64,000 bases of DNA, taken from contig NZ_CP139972.1 of assembly GCF_034424315.1 (NCBI RefSeq), forward strand, positions 1,674,001-1,738,000, given 5' to 3'. Position numbers and translations under genes: made by a program. This stretch comes from Chitinophaga sancti (lineage in GTDB: Bacteria; Bacteroidota; Bacteroidia; Chitinophagales; Chitinophagaceae). A model generated the notes under the pieces. It searched no databases, was not told the origin of the DNA, and was given only the letters and a program-made list of their open reading frames with translations. Of this stretch, positions 36,224 to 46,274 are shown piece by piece (the first letter of the stretch is position 1; every line of letters starts with the position of its first letter).

Positions 36224-36733
36224 ATGAAAAAAAAATTATTATTTGCAGCCCTAACCTGCGCATTTGCCAGCTTTGCTATTGATACTAAAGCCCAGGAAAC
36301 AGCACAGGCCACCGCAACGGCTACAATTGTGACGCCTATAAGCATTACAAAAGACGTTGATATGAATTTTGGTAATGTAGCAGTCCGATCCACTGCAGGA
36401 GGAACGGTAGTATTGACACCTGCAGGTGTCAGAACATCTACCGGAGGAGTGACATTGCCTACCGATGCTGGTACAGTAGCAGCCGCGTCCTTCACTGTTA
36501 CCGGCGTTGATGGTTATTCCTACAGTATCACATTGCCTACTTCTGCTGTCACTCTCACAAGTGGAGCAAACACCATGACTGCAACAACCTTTACCAGCGA
36601 TCCATCCGGAACAGGTACCTTAACAGGTGGCACTCAGACGTTGAATGTCGGAGCTACGCTCAATGTGGCAGCCGCACAGCCTGCAGGTACTTATGTTTCA
36701 GGGGCGTTTGATGTTACCGTTAATTATAACTGA
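36224..36733 (+). CDS. DUF4402 exported protein, candidate pilin-like subunit
   Basis: About 169 residues from the ATG at 36224 (MKKKLLFAAL), with a Sec signal peptide ending near DTKAQE. The mature part is a DUF4402 domain: TATATIVTPISITKDVDMNF with GNVA, then a Thr/Gly/Ala-rich beta-sandwich ending PAGTYVSGAFDVTVNYN. DUF4402 resembles the spore-coat-U type subunits of archaic chaperone-usher pili in strand pattern. It is first in an operon with a PapD-like chaperone and an usher-like protein, which supports a fibre- or coat-subunit role. An ATG four codons upstream is possible. Confidence 0.87.
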   Translation: MKKKLLFAALTCAFASFAIDTKAQETAQATATATIVTPISITKDVDMNFGNVAVRSTAGGTVVLTPAGVRTSTGGVTLPTDAGTVAAASFTVTGVDGYSYSITLPTSAVTLTSGANTMTATTFTSDPSGTGTLTGGTQTLNVGATLNVAAAQPAGTYVSGAFDVTVNYN

Positions 36734-36851
36734 TTTTATTGTAAATGCCATATCCTACTGTAAGATTAACAAAACTGTTATGTCCAGGCATGCAATCCTG
36801 TATGCCTGGTACATGACAAATTCACTTGTTGGTACTTCTGGTTCCTATATT

Positions 36852-37718
36852 ATGCGAACGACTATATCCAATGGAAAAATTTTCCTGTGTTATTTTTTTC
36901 AATTTTTGACCTCCGCTACAGGTTATCTTTTTTTATCATCATTAGGTGCATATGCGCAAGGTAATCTGCTGGTAACTCCAATGCGAATGATCTTTGAAGG
37001 AAGGGAAAAGATGCAGGAGCTAAGTCTTGCGAATACTGGTAGTGATACAGCGCGCTACCTCATCTCATTTATCGAGATTAGAATGAATGAGAATGGTACC
37101 TCTGAAAAGATTAACGAGCCTGACTCAGGCCAAAAGTTTGCAAGCCCTTTTATTCGTTTTTTCCCACGCAGTGTTGTGCTGCCGCCAAACGATGCCCAGC
37201 TTGTTAAGCTCCAATTGATTAATACCAGTCAGCTTGATAGTGGTGAATATCGTTCGCATCTTTACCTGCGAGCCGAACTACAAAAAACTCCACTTGGTGA
37301 GGAGACGGAGCAGAAAGATTCGGGGAATCTTTCTGTTAAGCTGACACCGGTTTTCGGATTGTCTATTCCTATTATTATACGTGTAGGTACACAAACCGGG
37401 AAGGTCGATATTGCTGATCTTTCCATCGGCAAATACAACGGTGCTCCCCTTCTAAATATTGAGTTTGAACGTCAGGGAAATACATCTGTTTATGGAGATG
37501 TTAAAGTGGAATATGTATCGGCCCAGGGTAAAGCCACCCAGGTAGGATTGGTAAGGGGAGTGGCAGTATACACGCCTAACCGCTCACGTCAGCTTAAAAT
37601 TCCATTGGTTCAAAAGCCTGGCATTAGTTACAACAGTGGGAAGCTTGTAGTGGATTACAGTATAACCATACAGGGCAGGAGTAAAACTTTTGCAAAGCGG
37701 GAATTACAGCTCAAATAA
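36852..37718 (+). CDS. PapD-like periplasmic chaperone
   Basis: I chose the ATG at 36852, which gives a long signal peptide (hydrophobic FLCYFFQFL ... YLFLSSLGAYAQ) before the mature start GNLLVTPMRMIFEGREK. That opening resembles pilus chaperones (a strand ending in a Pro-rich turn, then a conserved Arg). Later parts fit two Ig-like domains: RFFPRSVVLPPNDAQLVKL resembles the motif around the G1 strand, and SVKLTPVFGLSIPIIIRV the domain junction. About 289 residues, slightly longer than the usual 230-250. It sits between a DUF4402 subunit gene and the giant surface protein, and an usher-like gene follows in the same operon. Confidence 0.72.
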   Translation: MRTTISNGKIFLCYFFQFLTSATGYLFLSSLGAYAQGNLLVTPMRMIFEGREKMQELSLANTGSDTARYLISFIEIRMNENGTSEKINEPDSGQKFASPFIRFFPRSVVLPPNDAQLVKLQLINTSQLDSGEYRSHLYLRAELQKTPLGEETEQKDSGNLSVKLTPVFGLSIPIIIRVGTQTGKVDIADLSIGKYNGAPLLNIEFERQGNTSVYGDVKVEYVSAQGKATQVGLVRGVAVYTPNRSRQLKIPLVQKPGISYNSGKLVVDYSITIQGRSKTFAKRELQLK

Positions 37719-37773
37719 AAAAGAAAGAATGAAATAAATCGACAGGAATGCATATTGCATCAATTACATCTAA

Positions 37774-40700
37774 ATGAAAACAAACGGTAATAACATTTTC
37801 CGCGTTATTATTTTGTCGTTACTGCTATTAACACCCCTTTTAAGTTTAGGTCAGACAAGCTGGAGAGGCACTGTCAGCACGGCATGGAGCAATGCGTCCA
37901 ACTGGACAGCAGGTGTTCCGAATGCGACAACAAATGCTATTATTGGAGATGCCAGTTTTACTGGCACTTTCCAGCCTACGATCAGTTCGAATGCGACAGT
38001 TAACAGTCTCACCATAAGCAGTACAAACTCCCCGGTTTTAAGTGTTAACAAGAATCTGACAATATCAGGAAATCTTATCATTAATGCAGGTGGATCCATT
38101 ACACAAAGAGGTGTTACTGTGACAGTAAAAGGGAACTGGACCAATAGTGGATCTTATACAACCACCCAGAATAACGCACGTGTGAATTTTGCGGGGGCGA
38201 CGCAATCCATTAACGGAGGAACCACCACTTTCCGGAGACTGGGAATTGGCGTTGGTAGTGTGGTCACTTTCAACACAAACGTGAGCGTATCTAACGCACT
38301 TACTGTAAGTGGAACATTCATTCCTGCGGAAAACGCCACACCGTACCTCGTTTCCGGTGGCGGTACCCTGCTCGTGGATGCAACCGGTATTCTGAATGTA
38401 ACTGCATCTACTTTTGCAGCCAATTATTCATTAACCCCTACCTTAAATGCAGGTTCTGTCGTAGTATATAGTGCAACAACAGCCAATCAGACTGTACGTT
38501 CCGATCTTTCCTATTCTACTTTACGCATAAGTGGTGCATCTACCGTAAAGTCTCTGATTGCAAATTTAAACGCATTAGTTTCTTCGACATCAGCTGCCGG
38601 CAGGATAGAAGTATTGACTGGTACGCTTGACCTGGCCACATTTACAGCTAACAGAGGTACGACAGTAGCTGGTGGTGACTTAGTTGTGTCCTCCGGAGCA
38701 AGCCTCCGGCTTAGTGGGGCCAATTTCCCTGCAAATTATGGTACGAGGGAATTACAGCTGGGTAGTACGGTCGAATATTATGGAGATGCCACGCAGGTAG
38801 TGTCTGCTCAGACTTATGGCAACTTAATTCTGTCCGGCACCACAGGAACGGTTGTAAAAACCCTTCCTGCTACTGCCTTCACAATTGAAGGGAACCTGAC
38901 AAGTTCTCTCGGAACGGCATCTTCATTAAGCTTTACTGCCGGCGCTAATATAACCATAAACGGGAGTGTCAATATAGGAACCGGCACGACCTTTAATGGA
39001 GGTAGTTTTACCATCATCGTCTCGGACAGCTGGACTGTGGCAGGAACATTTACCGGCGCTACCAGTACCGTTCAAATGTCAGGAGGAGGTACAGCCATCC
39101 ATGGAACGGGTACGCATAATTTCAATAACCTGACAATTGCAGCATTCAATATAACGGCTGACGCAAACGCCAGTATCACGATAGGTGGCAACCTCGCGAC
39201 TATTGAACCGGGCACATTTACACATCTGACCGGAGGGACACTCACCATGTCCGGTGCATCCAAATCTATTACAGGTACAAATATAGTTTTTGACAACCTT
39301 GTGATCACCGGTAGCATCTCAGCTGCCAACGTATTTGAGGTGAAAGGAAACCTAACCGTTTCTGGAACTTTTAATGGAACAAATGGTGAACAGAAACTGA
39401 CCGGAACATCCAAAACAATATCAGGCGCAGGTACTGCTACCTTTGGTACATTAACCACTAGCGGAACGATCACGACTGCCATTTCCTTTACCATCAATAC
39501 ATCTCTTAATGTCAGTGGGTCCTTCAGCGCTACAGCCGGTACTATTACTTTCACCGGTACAAGTATCCTGAACGGTACTGCTAACCTCTATAATATAACG
39601 ATCAATGGCACTTCTTTACAACTTTCTTCCAACTCAGTGATGGGTGTTGCCAATGCTTTCACTATTAGCAGCGGAACTTTTGATGTAACATCTACTACCC
39701 CCAACACTGTAAATTACAATGGTTCCCTGACCCAGACTGTAACTGCGGGCACCTATTATAATCTGATTATTTCCAACACGGGAGTCAAAAGCGCCGGCGG
39801 TGCTATCACTGCCAATGGTAGTTTCAGTATCCTTACCGGCAGCACCTTTAATGCACTCACATTTACACATACTATTGTTGGTGACCTGAGCAACAGCGGA
39901 ACCTTTACCGCAGGATCCAGTAATATTACTTTTTCCGGCACGTCTAATTCCGCTATTACTGGCGCAACTACATTTAACAACCTTACTGTCAACAAAGGAA
40001 GTGCAAATACCGATGTAAATGCCCTTAATGATATTAGTGCACTAATTGTAAATATGACATCCGGAAGAATAATTACGGGAACAAATACCCTCACTATTAC
40101 AAACACCCGGAATGGTAATGGGATCATCTTAGGCAATATCAGGCGGCAGCATGCTTTTACCAGTGGAACAGCCTATGCATTTGAAGGACCGGATAACACC
40201 ATTACCATGAATGGCACGTTATCCCTTACAGCAATTACTGTTTCAGTAACATTGGGAGCTATTAGTGACTTCCCTTCAGGGGCTAGCATAAACCGTGAGT
40301 ACACGATTGCGAAGACCGGAACTTTCACATTGACCGGTGCTACTATAAGATTACATTATGAAGACGGGGAATTAAATGGTAACAATGAATCCAGTATGAG
40401 CCTTTGGGTGAACCCGGGAAGCCAATGGATTACCACAGGCAAAACGGCAAACAGTACTACTTCCAATTATGTGGAAGACAGTAATTTTCCTGATATAGAC
40501 GGCCGGTTTACTTTATCTGACAATGCCAGTGTTTACCGCTGGAACGGCTCTGTGAGCAATAACTGGGCTACTGCCGGGAACTGGACAACTGATCTAGGGT
40601 CGGCTACTATCCCACCGGGCGTAAATGATATTGTGCAGATTGGTATCGTTTCTTTTACTAATCAACCAGTCATCAATACAAGCGTCAATGTAAAAAACGT

Positions 40701-43700
40701 TGTATTGGGCAGTCTTCAGCCTGTTAGTATCACGCTTGCCACCGGTGGAAGTTTAACTATTCAGGGTAACCTGCAGGGTATCTGGGCGGGTAATGCCAGT
40801 CATACCATTACAATGAACAACCAGAATCTGACCGTCAATGGCGATATATCTATGGGTGATGGCACCAGCGGACATAACATCAATATTAGCTCAGGTACAG
40901 GATCCCTCACGGTTGGAGGCGACCTGACCCAAACCACTGGGGCTACATTAGGCTTTACCAGTGCAGGGGTGCTTTCTATCGGCGGAGATTACAATTATGT
41001 AAGCGGAACATTTTCTCCCGGAACATCTACCGTGATTTATAATGGAAGTACCACACAAATAGTGGCGGGTCTAACTTATAATAACCTGACCGTCCAAAAA
41101 GCTTCCGGTACGGCTGTTGATACGGGGCGGATTACTATTAACGGGGATCTTTCTGTAGCATCCGGTGAGTTTAATCAAAGCAATGTTGCGACCGTTGCCG
41201 GAAATGTAAGCATCCAATCCGGCGCCATCCTCACCGTACAAAATACGACTATGGATGTCGGCGGTAACTGGACCAACAGTGGAACGTTTTCCTCTACGGG
41301 TAGTACAGTTAATTTTACAGGTGCTGCAGCACAAAACATATCCGCATCGGGTTTTAACAATCTTAACATCAACAAAACATCAGGTGTAGCAACGCTGACA
41401 GGTAACCTGCTCCTTAGTGGAAATCTCACCATTAGTTCCGGATCACTGAACCTGGTTACATTTTCTGTGAGCCGTGCGGCCCTTGGAGGCACCATGTCGC
41501 TGGCTTCAGGTACCACTTTGCTGGTAGGAGGTGCTGCCAACTTCCCTGCAAATTATTCGGTATATTCAATAAATAGCGCCAGTACCGTTCATTATAATGG
41601 CACCGTGGCACAATCAGTGTCCGGACAGAATTATGGAAATCTCATTTTTAGTAATGGCGGAGGATCCGCAAAAGTACTGGCCGGGCTTACAACTGTAAAC
41701 GGCGATATTACCATTAACAGCGGTGCTACCTTAAATGGCGGAACTTTTCCCTTAAGCCTGTATGGTAATTGGATTAACAGTGGAACATTTACGCCTTCGA
41801 CCAACACTGTTACACTTAATGGAACTGGAAAAACTATTACGGGCACCACGACTTTTAACCGGGTCACTGTCTCTGGCAGCTATACGGTGAATGGTAGTGA
41901 TATTACTTACAACGGCTTGTTAAATGTCACTTCCACTGGTACTTTTAATGCTGGCGGTGGGTTAGCTACAATAAATGGCGATCTTACTAACAGTGGTTCA
42001 TTAACCAGCACCGGAACCACGACATTTACCGGCACCAGTTTGCAAACCATCCGCATTCTGAATAGTCTGGTGTCCAATTCCAATGGTATCATCAACTTCA
42101 ACGGGAATGTATCTCCTGTGTTAAACTCCACCAGTTCCCCCTCATTTGCTACGGCGAATATTAACAATACTGCCGGCGTAACAGCCAGTGTGGGATGGAA
42201 TGTATTTGTGGCATTTAATGTCAGCAGTGGTGCGACCTTTAACGGAGGAGGCAGCACTCATAATATATTTGGCAGCTTCACAAATAACGGTACTGTTACC
42301 AGTAGCGGAAAATTGAACTTTACACCTTCTACACCCCAAACCATTAATTTGTCAGGCACCGGTTTTACCAGCACTGGTACCGTCTTGTTCGGTGGTACGG
42401 GAGCCATCACGGTCACAGGCACGCCTACAGCATTAAATACAGTAACTATTTCCAATAGCGCAGGCGTTAGCCCGGCTGCAAACTGGACGCTGAATACAGA
42501 TTTCCAGATCACAAGTACAGGTATTTTTAATGCAGGTAGCAATACCTATAGTGTGGCAGGAACTGTGGAAAGCAACGGCACACTGAATGGAGGAACCTCC
42601 ACTTTTAACCTGAGCGCTGCAGCTGGTCATATAATCGGGAGCCCCAATACCACCTTCTATGACTTGAACATTACAGGTGCTATCACCGCAGAGTCGGATT
42701 TTAATGTAAGCCATAATTTCAATAATAATGGTACTTCCTCTTCTTTCACAGCCTCTCCTGGAACACTGGTCATGACGGGTACAGGAGCTTCGGTAATTTC
42801 CGGTACACCTACATCTTTTGCGCTGGCTCAGTTACAGATATTAAAAGACCCGTCGGCAACAGTTACAGTTTCCAAATCCCTGACCAGTGTTTCCTCAATA
42901 GATATTACCACCGGCACGCTCGACATCGGAAGCACTACTATCACCCAGGACGTAGGGAACCTGGCCATTGAGGATAATGCCCGGTTGATTATCAGGGGAA
43001 ATAACACCTTACCGGTTTTTACAACTTATAACCTCGATACATTGAGTTATGTTGAATATGGAGGCCTTACCCAATCTATTTCCAATGCAACAGCGTATGG
43101 GAATCTTACCATTTCTACAGCTGGTAGTAAGACAGCAACCACCATTCTGAAAGTGCTGAATGACTTTACATTAACGAACGGTACTTTTGTACCAGGCAGT
43201 TTTGCCGATACAATCGGGGGCCACTGGACCATGACAAGTGGCACCTTTACCGCCACCGGCTCTACAATGGTGTTTGCAGGCACGGGAACACAACAGATCA
43301 ATTCAACAGGTGCCTTTCAAAATCTTACGGTCAATAAAACAACTGGCTTTGTAAATCTTGCCTCTGATAATACCATCAATGGTGTCCTTAATTTTATTCG
43401 TGGAAATATCCGGACGGGTACTAACAAGGTAATTATACCGCTGGCAGCATCCGTGACGAATGCGGGGCAGGTGACAGGGTGGGTATTTGGTTATGAGCAA
43501 AAACAGGTTACCATAGCTTCTTTAAGTAAAACATTTGAAATAGGCGATAGTCTGAGTTATTCGCCGGCCAGCACCGTATTTACTACGGTATCGGTCGGCG
43601 GCACCATAACGGCGAGAGCAGCAACCCCCGATCATCCTAATATCGCCACCTCCGGACTTGATCCTAATAAAAGTGTAAACCGGTATTGGGAATTCACCAA

Positions 43701-45720
43701 CTCAGGTATCACCTTTACAACCACTTCAGTAACGCTTAACTGGGTAGCAACCGATGTTGATCCGGGAGTAGTGACCGCGAATCTGAAAGTAGCCAGTTAT
43801 AACGGAAGTACATGGACACCTGCTGCTCTAAGCACACCATCTTCCACTTCCATCACAACTACAGGACTAAGCAGTTTGGGAACCTATGCTGTGGGCGAAC
43901 TGATAACAACCTATAACTGGACAGGTGCCACCAGCACCAATTGGTTCACGAATGGCAATTGGTCCACCGGGCTTCCTCCAACTACTGCTAATGATGTAGT
44001 TGTACCCTCCGGGCTGACTAATTACCCGGTTGTGAGTGGTAACACAGCATCCACAAAAAACCTGTCTATACAATCAGGAGGGTCAGTGACAGTGACCAAC
44101 GGCCTGCTAAGAATAAGCGGAACAATCACCAACAGCGGCTCGCTGCTTAGCACTGCAGGTAGTATAGAGATGAATGGTACTTCCGCGCAGGCCATTTCAG
44201 CAGGCGTCTTCAGTACCAACACTGTTCTTAATCTTACAATAAACAATACTTCTGGTGTGACACTTGGCGGCACATTCAAAGTTACCGGCATTCTGAAAGT
44301 AACCAGCGGGCAATTAAATACAGGTGGTTATCTTACCCTGGTCTCTACCGCAGCTGGTACAGCGTTGATAGATGGCACGGGTGCAGGCCAGGTATCCGGC
44401 AATGTAACCATGCAGCGTTACCTGTCTTCGAGCTTTGGATACCGGTATTTCAGTTCTCCGTTCCAAGCGGCAACAGTTAATGAGTTTGCCAATGAAGTTG
44501 ACCTGAACGCGACCTATCCTGTTTTATATCGTTACCTGGAAAACAAGGCCTCTTCCGGCTGGACAAAATATACAACTTCCTCGGGGGTACTGAATCCACT
44601 GGAGGGATATGCTGTCAATATGGGGGCATCCACCACTCCAATAACAGTAGATATGACAGGAGCAGTGAACAATCAAACGATCAGTGCCACATTATTTAAC
44701 AATAACCAACCATATACATTGGGCTTCAATCTGGTGGGGAATCCTTATCCATCACCGATCGACTGGGATATAACTGGTGGGTGGACCCGCAATAATATCG
44801 ATAACGCTATTTATTACTTTAATGCAGGAGCAACAGACCGGTATACGGGCACGTATAGCTCTTATATTAATGGCATATCCAGTGATGGAACTGCTAACAA
44901 CATTATTCCGGCTATGCAGGGCTTCTTTGTGCATGTAAGTAACGGAACATATCCGGTATCCGGCACCTTGGCTGTAAACAACAATGCACGCGTCAATAAT
45001 ATTTCTCCTTCCTTCCACAAAGAACGACCAAACCCGGCCCCACTGTTACGCCTCAGTGCAGGATTTACCGAAGAAGGGCTGGAGGCAGATCCATTAGTGA
45101 TTTATTTGGATGCAGCCGCAACTAAAAGTTTCGATCAGGAGATGGATGCATTGAAGATCATGAACACCGACCCGCTTGTACCGAATCTTTTTATCCCATC
45201 TCCTGGTGGAGGAGATTTATCAATCTGTGCATGGCCTGCGGACAATAAGGACACTATTCCCCTGGGGCTTATTACAGAGCGGGCAGGTATGATAGTATTT
45301 CATATGGTGAATATGGATCGAATACCTGCAGACAGGCACTTCTTTTTATATGATGCTATAACCGGTGCTATCGGCGAGGTGAATGAGCAGTTACAGTTTC
45401 GGGTTTATTTATCTCCCGGTCATTTTAAAAACCGGTTCTACCTGGTGGCAGATGCGAAAGATGGACCTCCTGCGACAGGTTCAAGCGCTATCTTTCAGGC
45501 CTATAATACGCATGGAGAGTTGTACGGCTTTTTTGATAAAGTACCTGGTGAACATTGCAGAATTGCTGTCACAAATATACTGGGGCAGACTATTCTCCAA
45601 AAAGATTTTTCCGGAAATGGGCACCATTTACTTGGATCAAATTTAACCAATGGAATTTATATCGTTAGTTTTTATACACAGCAACAAACAGTTGCAAAAA
45701 AAGTATTTTTCTATAAATGA
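37774..45720 (+). CDS. giant T9SS-exported repeat protein, adhesin-like
   Basis: 2648 residues with a Sec signal ending LLSLGQ (about residue 27). Three W-rich modules recur: SWRGTVSTAWSNASNW near residues 28-42, WNGSVSNNWATAGNW near 925, and YNWTGATSTNWFTNGNW near 2048. Between them lie dozens of Thr/Ser/Gly/Asn-rich strands of the form G-x-[LF]-T-[IV]-x-G-x-[LF], as in stacked beta-helices. A conserved region typical of large Bacteroidota T9SS proteins follows (FGYRYFSSPFQAA, FNLVGNPYPSPIDW). The last 80 residues form a T9SS sorting domain (VTNILGQTIL ... GIYIVSFYTQQQTVAKKVFF). It is exported through the outer membrane and attached or released. Its place between chaperone and usher genes is unusual. 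Confidence 0.88.
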   Translation: MKTNGNNIFRVIILSLLLLTPLLSLGQTSWRGTVSTAWSNASNWTAGVPNATTNAIIGDASFTGTFQPTISSNATVNSLTISSTNSPVLSVNKNLTISGNLIINAGGSITQRGVTVTVKGNWTNSGSYTTTQNNARVNFAGATQSINGGTTTFRRLGIGVGSVVTFNTNVSVSNALTVSGTFIPAENATPYLVSGGGTLLVDATGILNVTASTFAANYSLTPTLNAGSVVVYSATTANQTVRSDLSYSTLRISGASTVKSLIANLNALVSSTSAAGRIEVLTGTLDLATFTANRGTTVAGGDLVVSSGASLRLSGANFPANYGTRELQLGSTVEYYGDATQVVSAQTYGNLILSGTTGTVVKTLPATAFTIEGNLTSSLGTASSLSFTAGANITINGSVNIGTGTTFNGGSFTIIVSDSWTVAGTFTGATSTVQMSGGGTAIHGTGTHNFNNLTIAAFNITADANASITIGGNLATIEPGTFTHLTGGTLTMSGASKSITGTNIVFDNLVITGSISAANVFEVKGNLTVSGTFNGTNGEQKLTGTSKTISGAGTATFGTLTTSGTITTAISFTINTSLNVSGSFSATAGTITFTGTSILNGTANLYNITINGTSLQLSSNSVMGVANAFTISSGTFDVTSTTPNTVNYNGSLTQTVTAGTYYNLIISNTGVKSAGGAITANGSFSILTGSTFNALTFTHTIVGDLSNSGTFTAGSSNITFSGTSNSAITGATTFNNLTVNKGSANTDVNALNDISALIVNMTSGRIITGTNTLTITNTRNGNGIILGNIRRQHAFTSGTAYAFEGPDNTITMNGTLSLTAITVSVTLGAISDFPSGASINREYTIAKTGTFTLTGATIRLHYEDGELNGNNESSMSLWVNPGSQWITTGKTANSTTSNYVEDSNFPDIDGRFTLSDNASVYRWNGSVSNNWATAGNWTTDLGSATIPPGVNDIVQIGIVSFTNQPVINTSVNVKNVVLGSLQPVSITLATGGSLTIQGNLQGIWAGNASHTITMNNQNLTVNGDISMGDGTSGHNINISSGTGSLTVGGDLTQTTGATLGFTSAGVLSIGGDYNYVSGTFSPGTSTVIYNGSTTQIVAGLTYNNLTVQKASGTAVDTGRITINGDLSVASGEFNQSNVATVAGNVSIQSGAILTVQNTTMDVGGNWTNSGTFSSTGSTVNFTGAAAQNISASGFNNLNINKTSGVATLTGNLLLSGNLTISSGSLNLVTFSVSRAALGGTMSLASGTTLLVGGAANFPANYSVYSINSASTVHYNGTVAQSVSGQNYGNLIFSNGGGSAKVLAGLTTVNGDITINSGATLNGGTFPLSLYGNWINSGTFTPSTNTVTLNGTGKTITGTTTFNRVTVSGSYTVNGSDITYNGLLNVTSTGTFNAGGGLATINGDLTNSGSLTSTGTTTFTGTSLQTIRILNSLVSNSNGIINFNGNVSPVLNSTSSPSFATANINNTAGVTASVGWNVFVAFNVSSGATFNGGGSTHNIFGSFTNNGTVTSSGKLNFTPSTPQTINLSGTGFTSTGTVLFGGTGAITVTGTPTALNTVTISNSAGVSPAANWTLNTDFQITSTGIFNAGSNTYSVAGTVESNGTLNGGTSTFNLSAAAGHIIGSPNTTFYDLNITGAITAESDFNVSHNFNNNGTSSSFTASPGTLVMTGTGASVISGTPTSFALAQLQILKDPSATVTVSKSLTSVSSIDITTGTLDIGSTTITQDVGNLAIEDNARLIIRGNNTLPVFTTYNLDTLSYVEYGGLTQSISNATAYGNLTISTAGSKTATTILKVLNDFTLTNGTFVPGSFADTIGGHWTMTSGTFTATGSTMVFAGTGTQQINSTGAFQNLTVNKTTGFVNLASDNTINGVLNFIRGNIRTGTNKVIIPLAASVTNAGQVTGWVFGYEQKQVTIASLSKTFEIGDSLSYSPASTVFTTVSVGGTITARAATPDHPNIATSGLDPNKSVNRYWEFTNSGITFTTTSVTLNWVATDVDPGVVTANLKVASYNGSTWTPAALSTPSSTSITTTGLSSLGTYAVGELITTYNWTGATSTNWFTNGNWSTGLPPTTANDVVVPSGLTNYPVVSGNTASTKNLSIQSGGSVTVTNGLLRISGTITNSGSLLSTAGSIEMNGTSAQAISAGVFSTNTVLNLTINNTSGVTLGGTFKVTGILKVTSGQLNTGGYLTLVSTAAGTALIDGTGAGQVSGNVTMQRYLSSSFGYRYFSSPFQAATVNEFANEVDLNATYPVLYRYLENKASSGWTKYTTSSGVLNPLEGYAVNMGASTTPITVDMTGAVNNQTISATLFNNNQPYTLGFNLVGNPYPSPIDWDITGGWTRNNIDNAIYYFNAGATDRYTGTYSSYINGISSDGTANNIIPAMQGFFVHVSNGTYPVSGTLAVNNNARVNNISPSFHKERPNPAPLLRLSAGFTEEGLEADPLVIYLDAAATKSFDQEMDALKIMNTDPLVPNLFIPSPGGGDLSICAWPADNKDTIPLGLITERAGMIVFHMVNMDRIPADRHFFLYDAITGAIGEVNEQLQFRVYLSPGHFKNRFYLVADAKDGPPATGSSAIFQAYNTHGELYGFFDKVPGEHCRIAVTNILGQTILQKDFSGNGHHLLGSNLTNGIYIVSFYTQQQTVAKKVFFYK

Positions 45721-46268
45721 AAAGAATAAGATGGAATTACCTGGTTAGCGAAATTCAAAAATTTATTTCTGGCATTAACGGCAGTATTTGTCTTATCATA
45801 ATATTTATTCTGGGCAGTTATAATTGTGCAATGGCGCAGGAACCACCTCCGAGGCCAATATCAGTTTATGTTAATCCCGCCCAGGGGCTAATCTTTGGAG
45901 CCTTTTTCACCGGTAGTTCCGGCGGAACGATAACTGTTTATGCAGATGGCTCCAGAACAGTAAGTGGTAGCGTCATCCAGGCGAACCTGGGTTTCCCTTT
46001 TTCTCCAGCCATTTTTGAAGTGGAAGCAAACCAGGGAACGCTAGTTTCTATTCTTAATGGCCCCAATGTGACACTTAACGGAAGTAGTGGAGGTACACTC
46101 ACCCTTCAGCTTGGGCCGGCGAACACCACGAGTCCATTTATTGTCAACACAACACCCCCTGCCCGTATGCAGATAAGAATAGGAGGAACACTGATTGTAG
46201 GCAACCAGTCAGCGAACCCTGTAGGGTCATACAGTGGAACTTTTAACGTCACTTTTATACAGGAATAA
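45717..46268 (+). CDS. second DUF4402 exported protein, candidate subunit
   Basis: 183 residues with a late signal peptide (basic N-terminus, hydrophobic SICLIIIFILGSYN, end near AMAQE). The mature part matches DUF4402: ISVYVNPAQGLIFGAFF, GSSGGTITVYADGSRTVSG and the end GSYSGTFNVTFIQE. It overlaps the stop of the giant T9SS gene by the ATGA arrangement, which indicates translational coupling, and it is followed 6 bp later by the usher-like gene. It probably supplies a second or tip-type subunit. Confidence 0.85.
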   Translation: MKRIRWNYLVSEIQKFISGINGSICLIIIFILGSYNCAMAQEPPPRPISVYVNPAQGLIFGAFFTGSSGGTITVYADGSRTVSGSVIQANLGFPFSPAIFEVEANQGTLVSILNGPNVTLNGSSGGTLTLQLGPANTTSPFIVNTTPPARMQIRIGGTLIVGNQSANPVGSYSGTFNVTFIQE

Positions 46269-46274
46269 ACAGTA

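Noticed and set aside
37851..44291. Many antisense open frames rich in Val, Pro and Leu across the giant T9SS gene
   Set aside because: They mirror the Thr/Gly/Asn codons of the repeat protein on the other strand, have no start signals, and follow its repeats exactly.
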